Positions 1 through 13,439 are shown, numbered from the stretch's first letter. The stretch: DNA of 64,000 nt from Protopterus annectens (GCF_019279795.1 NC_056729.1:1861039480-1861103479); one strand, 5' to 3'. The notes: a model not told the origin generated them from the sequence alone. Program-made: numbers and translations.

Positions 1-3000
1 GCCAGGAGCCTAAATAAAAAGCTACACCCCTCCCAGCCCTCCTTACACTCATGAATACAGACATCTGTGCAGTTACCACAGAACCTTAAAGTGTTACTGC
101 TCAATGCCAGGAGCGTAAATAAAAGCTACACTCCCTCCCAGCCCTCCTTACACTCATGAATACAGACATCTGTGCAGTTACCACAGAACCTTAAAGTGTT
201 ACTGCTCAATGCCAGGAGCCTAAATAAAAAGCTACACCCCTCCCAGCCCTCCTTACACTCATGAATACAGACATTTGTGCAGTTACCACAGAACCTTAAA
301 GTGTTACTGCTCAATGCCAGGAGCCTAAATAAAAAGCTACACCCCCCCAGCCCTCCTTAAACTCATGAATACAGACATCTGTGCAGTTACCACAGAACCT
401 TAAAGTGTTACTGCTCAATGCCAGGAGCCTAAAAAAAAGCTACACCCCTGCCAGCCACCTTACACTCATGAATACAGACATCTGTGCAGTTACCACAGAA
501 CCTTAAAGTGTTACTGCTCAATGCCAGGAGCCTAAATAAAAAGCTACACCCCTCCCAGCCCTCCTTACACTCATGAATACAGACATCTGTGCAGTTACCA
601 CAGAACCTTAAAGTGTTACTGCTCAATGCCAGGAGCCTAAATAAAAGCTACACCCCTCCCAGCCCTCCTTACACTCATGAATACAGACATCTGTGCAGTT
701 ACCACAGAACCTTAAAGTGTTACTGCTCAATGCCAGGAGCCTAAATAAAAAGCTACACCCCCCCCTCCCTTACACTCATGAATACAGACATCTGTGCAGT
801 TACCACAGAACCTTAAAGTGTTACTGCTCAATGCCAGGAGCCTAAATAAAAAGCTACACCCCCTCCCAGCCCTCCTTACACTCATGAATACAGACATCTG
901 TGCAGTTACCACAGAACCTTAAAGTGTTACTGCTCAATGCCAGGAGCCTAAATAAAAGCTACACCCCTCCCAGCCCTCCTTACACTCATGAATACAGACA
1001 TCTGTGCAGTTACCACAGAACCTTAAAGTGTTACTGCTCAATGCCAGGAGCCTAAATAAAAAGCTACACCTCCCAGCCCTCCTTACACTCATGAATACAG
1101 ACATCTGTGCAGTTACCACAGAACCTTAAAGTGTTACTGCTCAATGCCAGGAGCCTAAATAAAAAGCTACACCCCCAGCCCCCCTTACACTCATGAATAC
1201 AGACATCTGTGCAGTTACCACAGAACCTTAAAGTGTTACTGCTCATTGGCAGGAGCCTAAATAAAAGCTACACCCTCTCCCAGCCCCTTACACTCATGAA
1301 TACTGACATCTGTGCAGTTACCACAGAACCTTAAAGTGTTACTGCTCAATGCCAGGAGCCTAAATAAAAAGCTACACCTCCCAGCCCTCCTTACACTCAT
1401 GAATACAGACATCTGTGCAGTTACCACAGAACCTTAAAGTGTTACTGCTCAATGCCAGGAGCCTAAATAAAAAGCTACACCCCTCCCAGCCCCCCTTACA
1501 CTCATGAATACAGACATCTGTGCAGTTACCACAGAACCTTAAAGTGTTACTGCTCAATGCCAGGAGCCTAAATAAAAAGCTACACCCCCCAGCCCTCCTT
1601 ACACTCATGAATACAGACATCTGTGCAGTTACCACAGAACCTTAAAGTGTTACTGCTCAATGCCAGGAGCCTAAATAAAAGCTACACCCCCTCCCAGCCC
1701 CCTTACACTCATGAATACAGACATCTGTGCAGTTACCACAGAACCTTAAAGTGTTACTGCTCAATGCCAGGAGCCTAAATAAAAGCTACACCCCTCCCAG
1801 CCCTCCTTACACTCATGAATACAGACATCTGTGCAGTTACCACAGAACCTTAAAGTGTTACTGCTCAATGCCAGGAGCCTAAATAAAAAGCTACACCCCC
1901 TCCCAGCCCCCTTACACTCATGAATACAGACATCTGTGCAGTTACCACAGAACCTTAAAGTGTTACTGCTCAATGCCAGGAGCCTAAATACAAAGCTACA
2001 CACCCTCCCAGCCCTCCTTACACTCATGAATACAGACATCTGTGCAGTTACCACAGAACCTTAAAGTGTTACTGCTCAATGCCAGGAGCCTAAATAAAAA
2101 GCTACACTCCCAGCCCTCCTTACACTCAAGAATACAGACATCTGTGCAGTTACCACAGAACCTTAAAGTGTTACTGCTCAAAGACAGGAGCCTAAATAGA
2201 AAGCAACACCCCTCCCAGCCCCCCTTACACTCATGAATACAGACATCTGTGCAGTTACCACAGAACCTTAAAGTGTTACTGCTCAATGCCAGGAGCCTAA
2301 ATAAAAAGCTACACCCTCCCAGCCCTCCTTACACTCATGAATACAGACATCTGTGCAGTTACCACAGAACCTTAAAGTGTTACTGCTCAATGCCAGTAGC
2401 CTAAATAAAAACCTACAGTCCCTGCCAGCCCTCGTTGCACTCATGAATACAGACATCTGTGCAGTTACCACAGAACCTTAAAGTGTTACTGCTCAATGCC
2501 AGGAGCCTAAATAAAAAGCTACACCCCTCCAAGCCCTCCTTACACTCATGAATACAGACATCTGTGCAGTTACCACAGAACCTTAAAGTGTTACTGCTCA
2601 ATGCCAGGAGCCTAAATAAAAGCTACACCCCTCCCAGCCCTCCTTACACTCATGAATACAGACATCTGTGCAGTTACCACAGAACCTTAAAGTGTTACTG
2701 CTCAATGCCAGGAGCCTAAATAAAAAGCTACACCCCTCCAAGCCCTCCTTACACTCATGAATACAGACATCTGTGCAGTTACCACAGAACCTTAAAGTGT
2801 TACTGCTCAATGCCAGGAGCCTAAATAAAAAGCTACACCCCCAAGCCCTCCTTACACTCATGAATACAGACATCTGTGCAGTTACCACAGAACCTTAAAG
2901 TGTTACTGCTCAATGCCAGGAGCCTAAATAAAAGCTACACCCTCTCCCAGCCCTCCTTACACTCATGAATACAGACATCTGTGCAGTTACCACAGAACCT

Positions 3001-6000
3001 TAAAGTGTTACTGCTCAATGCCAGGAGCCTAAATAAAAAGCTACACCCTCCCAGACCTCCTTACACTCATGAATACAGACATCTGTGCAGTTACCACAGA
3101 ACCTTAAAGTGTTACTGCTCAATGCCAGGAGCCTAAATAAAATGCTACACCCCCCAGCCCTCCTTACACTCATGAATACAGACATCTGTGCAGTTACCAC
3201 AGAACATTAAAGTGTTACTGCTCAATGCCAGGAGCCTAAAAAAAAGCTACACCCCTCCCAGCCCTCCTTACACTCATGAATATAGACATCTGTGCAGTTA
3301 CCACAGAACATTAAAGTGTTACTGCTCAATGCTAGGAGACCAAATAAAAGCTATACCCCTCCCAGCCCCTTACACTCATGAATACAGACATCTGTGCAGT
3401 TACCACAGAACCTTAAAGTGTTACTGCTCAATGCCAGGAGCCTAAATAAAAAGCTACACCCCCAGCCCTCCTTACACTCATGAATACAGACATCTGTGCA
3501 GTTACCACAGAACCTTAAAGTGTTACTGCTCAATGCCAGGAGCCTAAATAAAATGCTACACCCCTCCAAGCCCTCCTTACACTCATGAATACAGACATCT
3601 GTGCAGTTACCACAGAACCTTAAAGTGTTACTGCTCAATGCCAGGAGCCTAAATAAAAAGCTACACCCCTCCCAGCCCTCTTACACTCATGAATACAGAC
3701 ATCTGTGCAGTTACCACAGAACCTTAAAGTGTTACTGCTCAATGCCAGGAGCCTAAATAAAAGCTACACCCCCTCCCAGCCCTCCTTACACTCATGAATA
3801 CAGACATCTGTGCAGTTACCACAGAACCTTAAAGTGTTACTGCTCAATGCCAGGAGCCTAAATAAAAAGTTACACCGGGTCCCAGCCCTCCTTACACTCA
3901 TGAATACAGACATCTGTGCAGTTACCACAGAACCTTAAAGTGTTACTGCTCAATGCCAGGAGCCTAAATAAAAAGCTACACCCCTCCCAGCCCCCCTTAC
4001 ACTCATGAATACAGACATCTGTGCAGTTACCACAGAACCTTAAAGTGTTACTGCTCAATGCCAGGAGCCTAAATAAAAGCTACACCCCCTCCCAGCCCCC
4101 TTACACTCATGAATACAGACATCTGTGCAGTTACCACAGAACCTTAAAGTGTTACTGCTCAATGCCAGGAGCCTAAATAAAATGCTACACCCCCAGCCCT
4201 CCTTACACTCATGAATACAGACATCTGTGCAGTTACCACAGAACCTTAAAGTGTTACTGCTCAATGCCAGGAGCCTAAATAAAAAGCTACACCCCCCAGC
4301 CCCCTTACACTCATGAATACAGACATCTGTGCAGTTACCACAGAACCTTAAAGTGTTACTGCTCAATGCCAGGAGCCTAAATAAAAAGCTACACACCCTC
4401 CCAGCCCTCCTTACACTCATGAATACAGACATCTGTGCAGTTACCACAGAACCTTAAAGTGTTACTGCTCAATGCCAGGAGCCTAAATAAAAGCTACACC
4501 CCCTCCCAGCCCTCCTTACACTCATGAATACAGACATCTGTGCAGTTACCACAGAACCTTAAAGTGTTACTGCTCAATGCCAGGAGCCTAAATAAAAGCT
4601 ACACCCCCTCCCAGCCCTCCTTACACTCATGAATACAGACATCTGTGCAGTTACCACAGAACCTTAAAGTGTTACTGCTCAATGCCAGGAGCCTAAATAA
4701 AAGCTACACCCCCTCCCAGCCCTCCTTACACTCATGAATACAGACATCTGTGCAGTTACCACAGAACCTTAAAGTGTTACTGCTCAATGCCAGGAGCCTA
4801 TATAATAAGCTACACCCCCTCCACGCCCTCCTTACACTCATGAATACAGACATCTGTGCAGTTACCACAGAACCTTAAAGTGTTACTGCTCAATGCCAGG
4901 AGCCTAAATAAAAGCTACACCCCCTCCCAGCCCTCCTTACACTCATGAATACAGGCATCTGTGCAGTTACCACATTACCTAAAGTATTACTGCTCAATGC
5001 CAGAGGCTTAAATATAAAGCTACACCCTCTGCCAGCCCTCCTTACACTCATGAATACAGACATCTGTGCAGTTACCACAGAACCTTAAAGTGTTACTGCT
5101 CAATACCAGGAGCCTAAATAAGGAGCTATACCACCTCCCAGCCCCCCTTACACTCATGAATACAGACATCTGTGCAGTTACCACAGAACCTTAAAGTGTT
5201 ACTGCTCAATGCCAGGAGCCTAAATAAAAAGCTACACCCCTCCCAGCCCTCCTTACACTCATGAATACAGACATCTGTGCAGTTACCACAGAACCTTAAA
5301 GTGTTACTGCTCAATGCCAGGAGCCTAAATAAAAAGCTACACCCCCCAGCCCTCCTTACACTCATGAATACAGACATCTGTGCAGTTACCACAGAACCTT
5401 AAAGTGTTACTGCTCAATGCCAGGAGCCTAAATATAAAGCTACACCTCCTCCCAGCCCTCCTTACACTCATGAATACAGACATCTGTGCAGTTACCACAG
5501 AACCTTAAAGTGTTACTGCTCAATGCCAGGAGCCTATATAAAAAAGCTACACTTCCTCCAAGCCCTCCTTACACTCATGAATACAGACATCTGTGCAGTT
5601 ACCACAGAACCTTAAAGTGTTACTGCTCAATGCCAGGAGCCTAAATAAAAAGCTACACCTCCCAGCCCCCCTTACACTCATGAATACAGACATCTGTGCA
5701 GTTACCACAGAACCTTAAAGTGTTACTGCTCAATGTCAGGAGCCTAAATAAAAAGCTACATTCCCTCCCAGCCCCCCTTTCACTGATTTATACAGAAATC
5801 AGGGCAGTTACCACAGAACCATAAAGTGATACTGCTCAAAGACAGGAGCCTAAATAGAAAGCAATACCCCGCCCAGCCCCCATTACTCTCATCAATACAG
5901 ACATCTGTGCAGTTACCACAGAACCTTAAAGTGTTACTGCTCAATGCCAGGAGCCTAAATAAAAAGCTACACCCCTCCCAGCCCTCCTTACACTCATGAA

Positions 6001-9000
6001 TACAGACATCTGTGCAGTTACCACAGAACCTTAAAGTGTTACTGCTCAATGCCAGGAGTCTAAATAAAAGCTACACTCCCAGCCCTCCTTACACTCATGA
6101 ATACAGACATCTGTGCAGTTACCACAGAACCTTAAAGTGTTACTGCTCAATGTCAGGAGTCTAAATAAAAAGCTACCCCCCTCCCAACCCCCCTTACACT
6201 CATGAATACAGACATCTGTGCAGTTACCACAGAACCTTAAAGTGTTACTGCTCAATGCCAGGAGCCTAAAAAAAAGCTACACCCCTTCCAGCCATCCTTA
6301 CACTCATGAATACAGACATCTGTGCAGTTACCACAGAACCTTAAAGTGTTACTGCTCAATGCCAGGAGCCTAAATAAAAAGCTACACCCCCTCCCAGCCC
6401 TCCTTACACTCATGAATACAGACATCTGTGCAGTTACCACAGAACCTTAAAGTGTTACTGCTCAATGCCAGGAGCCTAAATAAAAAGCTACACCCCTCCC
6501 AGCCCTCCTTATACTCATGAATACAGACATCTGTGCAGTTACCACAGAACCTTAAAGTGTTACTGCTCAATGCCAGAGGCTTAAATATAAAGCTACACCC
6601 TCTGCCAGCCCTCCTTACACTCATGAATACAGACATCTGTGCAGTTACCACAGAACCTTAAAGTGTTACTGCTCAATGCCAGGAGCCTAAATAAAAAGCT
6701 ACACCCCCTCCCAGCCTCCTTACACTCATGAATACAGACATCTGTGCAGTTACCACAGAACCTTAAAGTGTTACTGCTCAATGCCAGGAGCCTAAATAAA
6801 AAGCTACACCCCCAACCCCCTTACACTCATGAATACAGACATCTGTGCAGTTACCACAGAACCTTAAAGTGTTACTGCTCAATGCCAGGAGCCTAAATAA
6901 AAAGCTACACCCTAACCCAGCCCTCCTTATACTCATGAATACAGACATCTGTGCAGTTACCACAGAATGTTAAAGTGTTACTGCTCATTGCCAGCAGCCT
7001 AAATAATAAAATACCCCCCTCCCAGCCCTCCTTATACTCATGAATACAGACATCTGTGCAGTTACCACAGAACCTTAAAGTGTTACTGCTCAATGCCAGG
7101 AGCCTAAATAAAAAGCTACACCCCTCCCAGCCTCCCTTACACTCATGAATACAGACATCTGTGCAGTTACCACAGAACCTTAAAGAGTCATTGCTCAATG
7201 TCAGGAGCATAAATAAAAAGCTACTCCCCCTCAAAGCCCTCCTACACTCATGAATACAGACATTTGAGCAGTTACCACCGAACCTTAAAGTGTTACTGCT
7301 CAATGTCAGGAGCCTAAATAAAAACTACACCCCCTCCCAGCCCTCCATACACTCATGAATATAGACATCTGTGCAGTTACCACAGAACCTTAAAGTGTTA
7401 CTGCTCAATGCCAGGAGCCTAAATAAAAGCTACACCCCCTCCCAGCCCTCCATACACTCATGAATACAGACATCTGTGCAGTTACCACAGAACCTTAAAG
7501 TGTTACTGCTCAATGCCAGGAGCCTAAATAAAAGCTACACCCTCCCAGCCCTCCTTACACTCATGAATACAGACATCTGTGCAGTTACCACAGAACCTTA
7601 AAGTGTTACTGCTCAATGCCAGGAGCCTAAATAAAAAGCTACACCCTCCCAGCCCTCCTTACACTCATGAATCAAGACATCTGTGCAGTTACCACAGAAC
7701 ATTAAAGTGTTACTGCTCAAGGTCAGGAGCGTAAAAAAAAGCTACACTCCCTCCCAGCCCTCATTACACTCATGAATACAGACATCTGTGCAGTTACCAC
7801 AGAACCTTAAAGTGTTACTGCTCAATGCCAGGAGTCTAAATAAAAGCTACATCCCCTCCAAGCCCTCCTTACACTCATGAATACAGACATCTGTGCAGTT
7901 ACCACAGAACCTTAAAGTGTTACTGCTCAATGCCAGGAGAATAAATAAAAAGCTACACCCCTCAGAGCCATCCTTGCACTCATGAATACAGTCATATATG
8001 CAGTTACCACAGAACATTAAAGTGTTACTGCTCAATGCTAGGAGCCCAAATAAAAAGCTATACCCCTCCCAGCCCCTTACACTTATGAATACAGACATCT
8101 GTGCAGTTATCACAGAATCTTTCAGTGTTACTGCTCAATGCCAGGAGCCTAAATAAAAAGCTACACCTCCCAAGCCCTCCTTACACTCATGAATACAGAC
8201 ATCTGTGCAGTTACCACAGAACCTTAAAGTGTTACTGCTCAATGCCAGGAGCCTAAATAAAAAGCGACACCCACTCCCAGCCCTCCTTACACTCATGAAT
8301 ACAGACATCACTGCAGTTACCACAGAACCTTACAGTATTACTGCTCAATGCCAGGGGCCTAAATAAGAAGGTACACCCCCAGCCACCCATACACTCATAA
8401 ATACAGACATCTGTGCAGTTACCACAGAACCTTAAAGTGTTACTGCTCAATGCCAGGAGCTTAAATAAAAAGCTACACCCTCCAAGCCCTCCTTACACTC
8501 ATGAATACAGACATCTGTGCAGTTACCACAGAACCTTAAAGTGTTAATGCTCAACGCCAGGAGCCTAAATATAAAGCTACACACTCTCCCAGCCTCCCTT
8601 ACACTCATGAATATAGACATCTGTGCAGTTACCACAGAACCTTAAAGTGTTACTGCTCAATGCCAGGAGCTTAAATAAAACACTACAACCCCTCCCAGCC
8701 CCTTCAAGAATACAGACATCTGTGCAGTTACCACAGAACCTTAAAGTGTTACTGCTCAATGCCAGGAACCTAAATAAAAGGCTACACCCCAACCCAGCCC
8801 TCCTTAAACTCATGAATACAGACATCTGTGCAGTTACCACAGAACGTTACTGCTCAATACCAGGAGCCTAAAAAAAGCTACACCCCCTCCCAGCCTCCCT
8901 TACACTCATGAATACAGACATCTGTGCAGTTACCACAGAACCTTAAAGTGTTACTGCTCAATGCCAGGAGCCTAAATAAAAAGCTACACCCCTCCCAGCC

Positions 9001-9685
9001 CTCCTTACACTCATGAATACAGACATCTGTGCAGTTACCACAGAACCTTAAAGTGTTACTACTCAATGCCAGGAGCCCAAATAAAAAACTACACCCGCTT
9101 CCAGCCCTCCTTACACTCATGAATACAGACATCTGTGCAGTTACCACAGAACCTTAAAGTGTTACTGCTCAATGCCAGGAGTCTAAATAAAAGCTACACC
9201 CCTCCCAGCCCTCCTTACACTCATGAATACAGACATCTGTGCAGTTACCACAGAACCTTAAAGTGTTACTGCTCAATGCCAGGAGCCTAAATAAAAAGCT
9301 ACACTACCTCCAGCCCCCATTACACTCATGAATACAGACATCTGTGCAGTTACCACAGAACCTTAAAGTGTTACTGCTCAATGCCAGGAGCCTAAATAAA
9401 AAGCTACACCCCCAGCCCTCCTTACACTCATGAATACAGACATCTGTGCAGTTACCACAGAACCTTAAAGTGTTACTGCTCAATGCCAGGAGCCTAAATA
9501 AAAAGCTACACCTCCCAGCCCCCCTTACACTCATGAATACAGACATCTGTGCAGTTACCACAGAACCTTAAAGTGTTACTGCTCAATGCCAGGAGCCTAA
9601 ATAAAAGCTACACCCCCTCCAAGCCCTCCTTACACTCATGAATACAGACATCTGTGCAGTTACCACAGAACCTTAAAGTGTTACT
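1..9685 (+). repeat. ~104-bp minisatellite array derived from CR1 ORF2
   Basis: About 93 head-to-tail units of ~104 bp. Each holds a conserved core (starting near TACTGCTCAATGCCAGGAGC), a variable C-rich stretch and an ATGAATACAGACATCTGTGC core. Most length change is in the C-run and the A-run. Read on the + strand, the unit encodes LLNARSLNKKLH and then LMNTDICAVTTEP. This matches the start of CR1 ORF2 in this same window (LLNARSLNLKMHALEALL, then MENIDVCAVTETWF; for example 26114-26220 and 56780-56884). The unit is therefore a tandemly amplified piece of the CR1 endonuclease N-terminus; the homology is seen directly, the amplification route is inferred. The array is cut by the window start and by an N gap. 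The many short antisense ORFs are by-products of the repeat and not genes. Confidence 0.95.
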
Positions 9686-10185
9686 NNNNNNNNNNNNNNN
9701 NNNNNNNNNNNNNNNNNNNNNNNNNNNNNNNNNNNNNNNNNNNNNNNNNNNNNNNNNNNNNNNNNNNNNNNNNNNNNNNNNNNNNNNNNNNNNNNNNNNN
9801 NNNNNNNNNNNNNNNNNNNNNNNNNNNNNNNNNNNNNNNNNNNNNNNNNNNNNNNNNNNNNNNNNNNNNNNNNNNNNNNNNNNNNNNNNNNNNNNNNNNN
9901 NNNNNNNNNNNNNNNNNNNNNNNNNNNNNNNNNNNNNNNNNNNNNNNNNNNNNNNNNNNNNNNNNNNNNNNNNNNNNNNNNNNNNNNNNNNNNNNNNNNN
10001 NNNNNNNNNNNNNNNNNNNNNNNNNNNNNNNNNNNNNNNNNNNNNNNNNNNNNNNNNNNNNNNNNNNNNNNNNNNNNNNNNNNNNNNNNNNNNNNNNNNN
10101 NNNNNNNNNNNNNNNNNNNNNNNNNNNNNNNNNNNNNNNNNNNNNNNNNNNNNNNNNNNNNNNNNNNNNNNNNNNNNNNNNNNNN
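9686..10185. other. assembly gap (500 N)
   Basis: Exactly 500 N, which looks like a placeholder of unknown true size. The minisatellite runs in + orientation before it and in reverse orientation after it, so the gap hides an orientation switch or a misjoin. Confidence 0.99.
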
Positions 10186-10448
10186 TGTAGTTTTTATTTA
10201 TGCTTCTGGAATGGAACAGTAACACTTTAGTGTTCAGTGGTAACTGCACAGATGTCTGTATTCATGAGTGTATGGGGTGGGGGGGTTTGGAGCGGGTGTT
10301 GCTTTTTATTTAGGCTCCTGGCATTGAGCAGTAACACTTTAAGGTTCTGTGGTTACTGCACTGATGTCTGTATTCATGAGTGTAAGGAGGGCTGGGAGGG
10401 GATGTAGCTTTTTATTCAGCCTCCAGGCATTGTGCAGTAACACTTTAA
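10186..10448 (-). repeat. 104-bp minisatellite, inverted orientation, left part
   Basis: About 2.5 diverged units of the same CR1-derived repeat, now reverse-complemented. The last unit stops exactly at a TTAA (10445-10448), where the large TTAA-flanked element begins. The array resumes in the same orientation at 33891, completing the interrupted unit. Confidence 0.9.
10445..10448. other. target-site duplication TTAA, left copy
   Basis: TTAA at the point where the minisatellite unit stops; the partner copy is at 33887-33890. Removing the 23.4 kb between them plus one TTAA restores an ordinary unit (CAGTAACACTTTAAGGTTCT). Confidence 0.85.
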
Positions 10449-10484
10449 AGGACCACTACGGGCAAATGATGAAGAAAACATATA
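10449..10484 (+). repeat. left inverted arm, outer 36 bp
   Basis: Terminal part of the left arm, matching the reverse complement of 33851-33886. It is cut after ACATATA by the DIRS element. Confidence 0.85.
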
Positions 10485-10489
10485 ATGTT

Positions 10490-10645
10490 AAGTTGTCAAT
10501 CTCGCCTTCATTCTTGCTGGATGGGTTCAGAGCCGATCCTCGGCTCCGACTCAGCACTTGCTAAGCTCGAGAGTCACTTTTACCAGCTTGAGGCAGCCCC
10601 ATATCCCATGATGCAAGGCGGTAATTCCCCAGATCTCGTTTGCCG
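10490..10645 (+). repeat. DIRS left inverted terminal repeat
   Basis: Reverse complement of the right end, sharing CTCGCCTTC, TTGCTGGATGGGTTC, the GAGCCGATCCTCGGCTCCGA palindrome and the CCCATATCCCATGATGCAAG block. Differences between the two ends are few. Confidence 0.92.
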
Positions 10646-10991
10646 CTTCGCTAATGATGTCATCCTTTTTACCAGCTCCTGGTAAGTTATATTTTTTCTA
10701 GCTATTTGTCAGGTTTAGGTGTCTAAAAACCCTAATTTCTAGTCCCTTAGTTTTTATTCGATACTTAAGTGGATTTTCACTTAGCTCCATACCCTTTTTC
10801 CCCTTAGTTCTCTTAGTTTAGTCTTCGGGCCTTAGGCCTTTCCCACCCTCACAGTTCCTGTCAGGATTTCCCTCAGGTGTGTGTGTGTTGTGTCACTGTA
10901 TTTTAATAACTAATTGTTGGTTATTAATAATTTTTTACTTGTTAGTGTCTTGGTTGGACTGATCGGTGTGTGAGTGTTTTAGAACTGAATC

Positions 10992-13326
10992 ATGTCCAAG
11001 GATACTAGGGTCTCAGGTTTCAAGAAGTGTGACTCATGCTGTCAGAAGATGTCTCTGACAGACGGTCACACTTCTTGTATTTATTGCCTGGGACCCCTAC
11101 ACCTGCAGGACTCCTGTGCTATATGTCATTCTTTCAGCCAGAGAGTCCTGCAGGAACGTAGAAATACGTTGATCTTAAAGGGTCTTCTTAAACCCGAGAC
11201 CTCCCCGGCTAAAGTCGGCTCCGAGAAGTCCTCTAAGCCTCCCAAGACCCAGGCTTCGGTGTCCAAGTCTGTGGTCTTGGTTCCGACTCCGCCGGAGTCG
11301 ACATCGGGTCCATCTGGAGCCGATCCTTCCTTGTTGGAAGCTTCTGTGCCGGCGCCGATAAGTTGGCTTCGGCACCTGTGTCGGCTCCGTCTGGAGCCGA
11401 CACCCTACCGTCGAAGCATGTCTCGGCTCCGGCTGGAGCCGAGATATCTTTGTCTCCTCTCGGAGCCGACAAGTTGTCGGCTCCGCCTGGAGCCAAACGT
11501 TCTTCTGCTCCGATGGCTCCGTCCAAGAAGAGGTCTAGATATCCTTCCTTGGAATCTATTCGCTCGGCTCCAGCCTCTCCCTTGCTTTCGGAGCGGAGCC
11601 ATCGGAGCCGATCATCGAGGTCTTCCAGGCTTTCAGACCACGACTTAGAGAGAGTGGTAAGTAGGCTATTAAAGTCACAGGCACTAGCCCAGAAGCTCCA
11701 TAGCCCGTCTCATCAGACGTCAGCTATTCTACATCCCCCTGAAATTCCTCCTTTGACTCTCCTACAGAGCTCGGAGCCGGAGATTATCGGTACCGTGACT
11801 GTTGCTGCTTTCGATTCGATGCCACACCTTTCGGCTCCGTCGTCCTCGACTCCTATCTCCTCCTTGAGACCTTCCTTGGAGGGATCCGGGTGTCGGGCTT
11901 CCCTGGCCGGCTCTGAGGGGGCAAGTGGCATTGGACCCTTGTCCGACCCCGTTCTCCCTCTCGGAGCTTCGGCCTTGGTGAGCTTGGCCCCGACATCTGC
12001 TTCGGAGCCTTCCCTTTCGGTGGGACCGGGGATCCCTGTTGCTTCGGAGCGGGATCTCTCGGGCCTCCCTGGGAGGGGAGCCTTCGAGGTGATGAGGAGT
12101 GTGCTAGCCCCAGAGCTTAGCCAGCAGTCGGTTCCTTTAGCTCTTCCCTCTACGGTGCCTGTAGATGCCTCTTCCCGTTCTCTTGCTCCCGGACCCAGAG
12201 ATCCTTCGCCCCAGGTCTCCCCATTGGGAAGAACTTCCTCTTCCGAGGTTTTTCCTGATCCTTCAGGTGAACCCCCGCGTAAGAGGACTTGCAAGAGGAA
12301 GCATTTAGACTCCCCTGAGTCTACAACCTCAGATACCGATTTAGATGAGTCGGAGGGGTCCCCAAGATCCCCCTTTGAGGATGTCTCCTTTTCAGACATC
12401 CTTGAGCTCCTGAAACAGAGGGGTAACTGGCCCTCCATTAACCCCTCCGAGGATGAATCGGTATACCTGGAGGCTTTTGGATCTTGACCCTCCACCTCCT
12501 GGGTGTCTCCGCCTTTCGACCCTCTTATGGAGGTCATAGCTCGAAAGGCGTGGGCATCTCCTGATTCGGTGCAACCAGTCCTAGGAGACCTTCAAAATTT
12601 ATTACGGCCCCCGCAGAAAAGCAGTTTCTTACTAAAGGTATCCCGGTTGATGCCATGGTGGTGGCGGCCACCACTAAAAAGGAACTTGCAGATCCTTCCG
12701 TACCAGTCCATCCTCCTAATAAAGAGTCCAGGACTATGGACAGGTATGGTAAGCGGATGTTTTCTTCAGCGACCTTTGCTATGCGTTCGCTGAATTATTT
12801 ATGTCACTTCACCAGACTTCAAAGGGACATCCTTAAAGAATTAGGTGAAGTAGTACAGGATCCTTCAGCAGCAGGGGCTCAGGAAAAGATTGCTTCTCAG
12901 CTGGGAATCCTTAACTCCATAACCAACTCCTCCATGCGGCTCATTTCTTATGCAGCCGATGGGGCGAGTAGAGCTGCAGGCACAGGAGTGGCTCTCAGAC
13001 GTCAGTCCTGGATGCGGCTCTGTAATTTTGCAGACCCCTTTAAGTCGTCCTTCACAAACTCTCCCTTTGATGGGTCAACTTTGTTTGGCCCTCAGGTGGA
13101 CACGTTGACCAGGTGTGAGCAAGACGGCAAGACTCTTTCTGCCATAGGAGTCCGTTTCTCCACCCCTTCTAGGCCTTATCCCAAAGGTCAGAAAGGGGGG
13201 AAGATGTGGTTCCGAAAATCTCAGGGAGTCACGCCGGACGCACGTGGTCAGTTTACCCCCAGAGGCAGAGGGGTAATAACAAGAGCCGCCCTAGGGGCAG
13301 AGGGGTCCGCAAAACCAGGGCAGTAG
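10992..13326 (+). pseudogene. DIRS gag-like ORF1, frameshifted
   Basis: Starts at MSKDTRVSGFKKCDSC and carries a zinc-binding-like cluster (CDSC, CIYC, CAIC within the first ~45 codons), as in vertebrate DIRS ORF1 proteins. The frame moves by +2 near 11350-11365 into a Ser/Ala/Pro-rich stretch with repeated SAPxGA motifs. It then runs through basic and acidic regions to a TGA at 12485. The same frame continues past that stop, and a further frameshift at ~12620-12650 leads into a conserved C-terminal block ending at 13326, with a Gly/Arg-rich tail. Gag-like proteins of this group are thought to package the RNA, but no enzymatic motif is visible. Two frameshifts and a stop make this a pseudogene, unless they are sequencing errors. 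Confidence 0.8.
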
Positions 13327-13439
13327 AGAGCCTCTCTCTGACAAGCCCTTCCAGCATCCCTGAGGTGTTGCCCGACTGTCCACCCTTGGAGGCAGTCGGG
13401 GAGATTCGCTGTACCCAGAACCCTGGTTTCCTCTCTCAG

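Noticed and set aside
126..9561. Dozens of minus-strand Cys-rich ORFs (CGNCTDVCIHEC repeats) resembling small disulphide-rich peptides
   Set aside because: They are antisense reads of the CR1-derived minisatellite; frames break with each unit-length change and no signal peptide or conserved start is seen.
1..9685. Possible CRISPR array
   Set aside because: Units are contiguous with no unique spacers, far too long, and the context is eukaryotic.
9608..10249. ORFs spanning N runs (also 43613-44210)
   Set aside because: They consist of unknown residues across assembly gaps.
11233..12537. Antisense ORFs of up to 274 codons across DIRS gag
   Set aside because: Shadow frames of a GC-rich Ser/Ala/Pro-coding region; no recognised domain.
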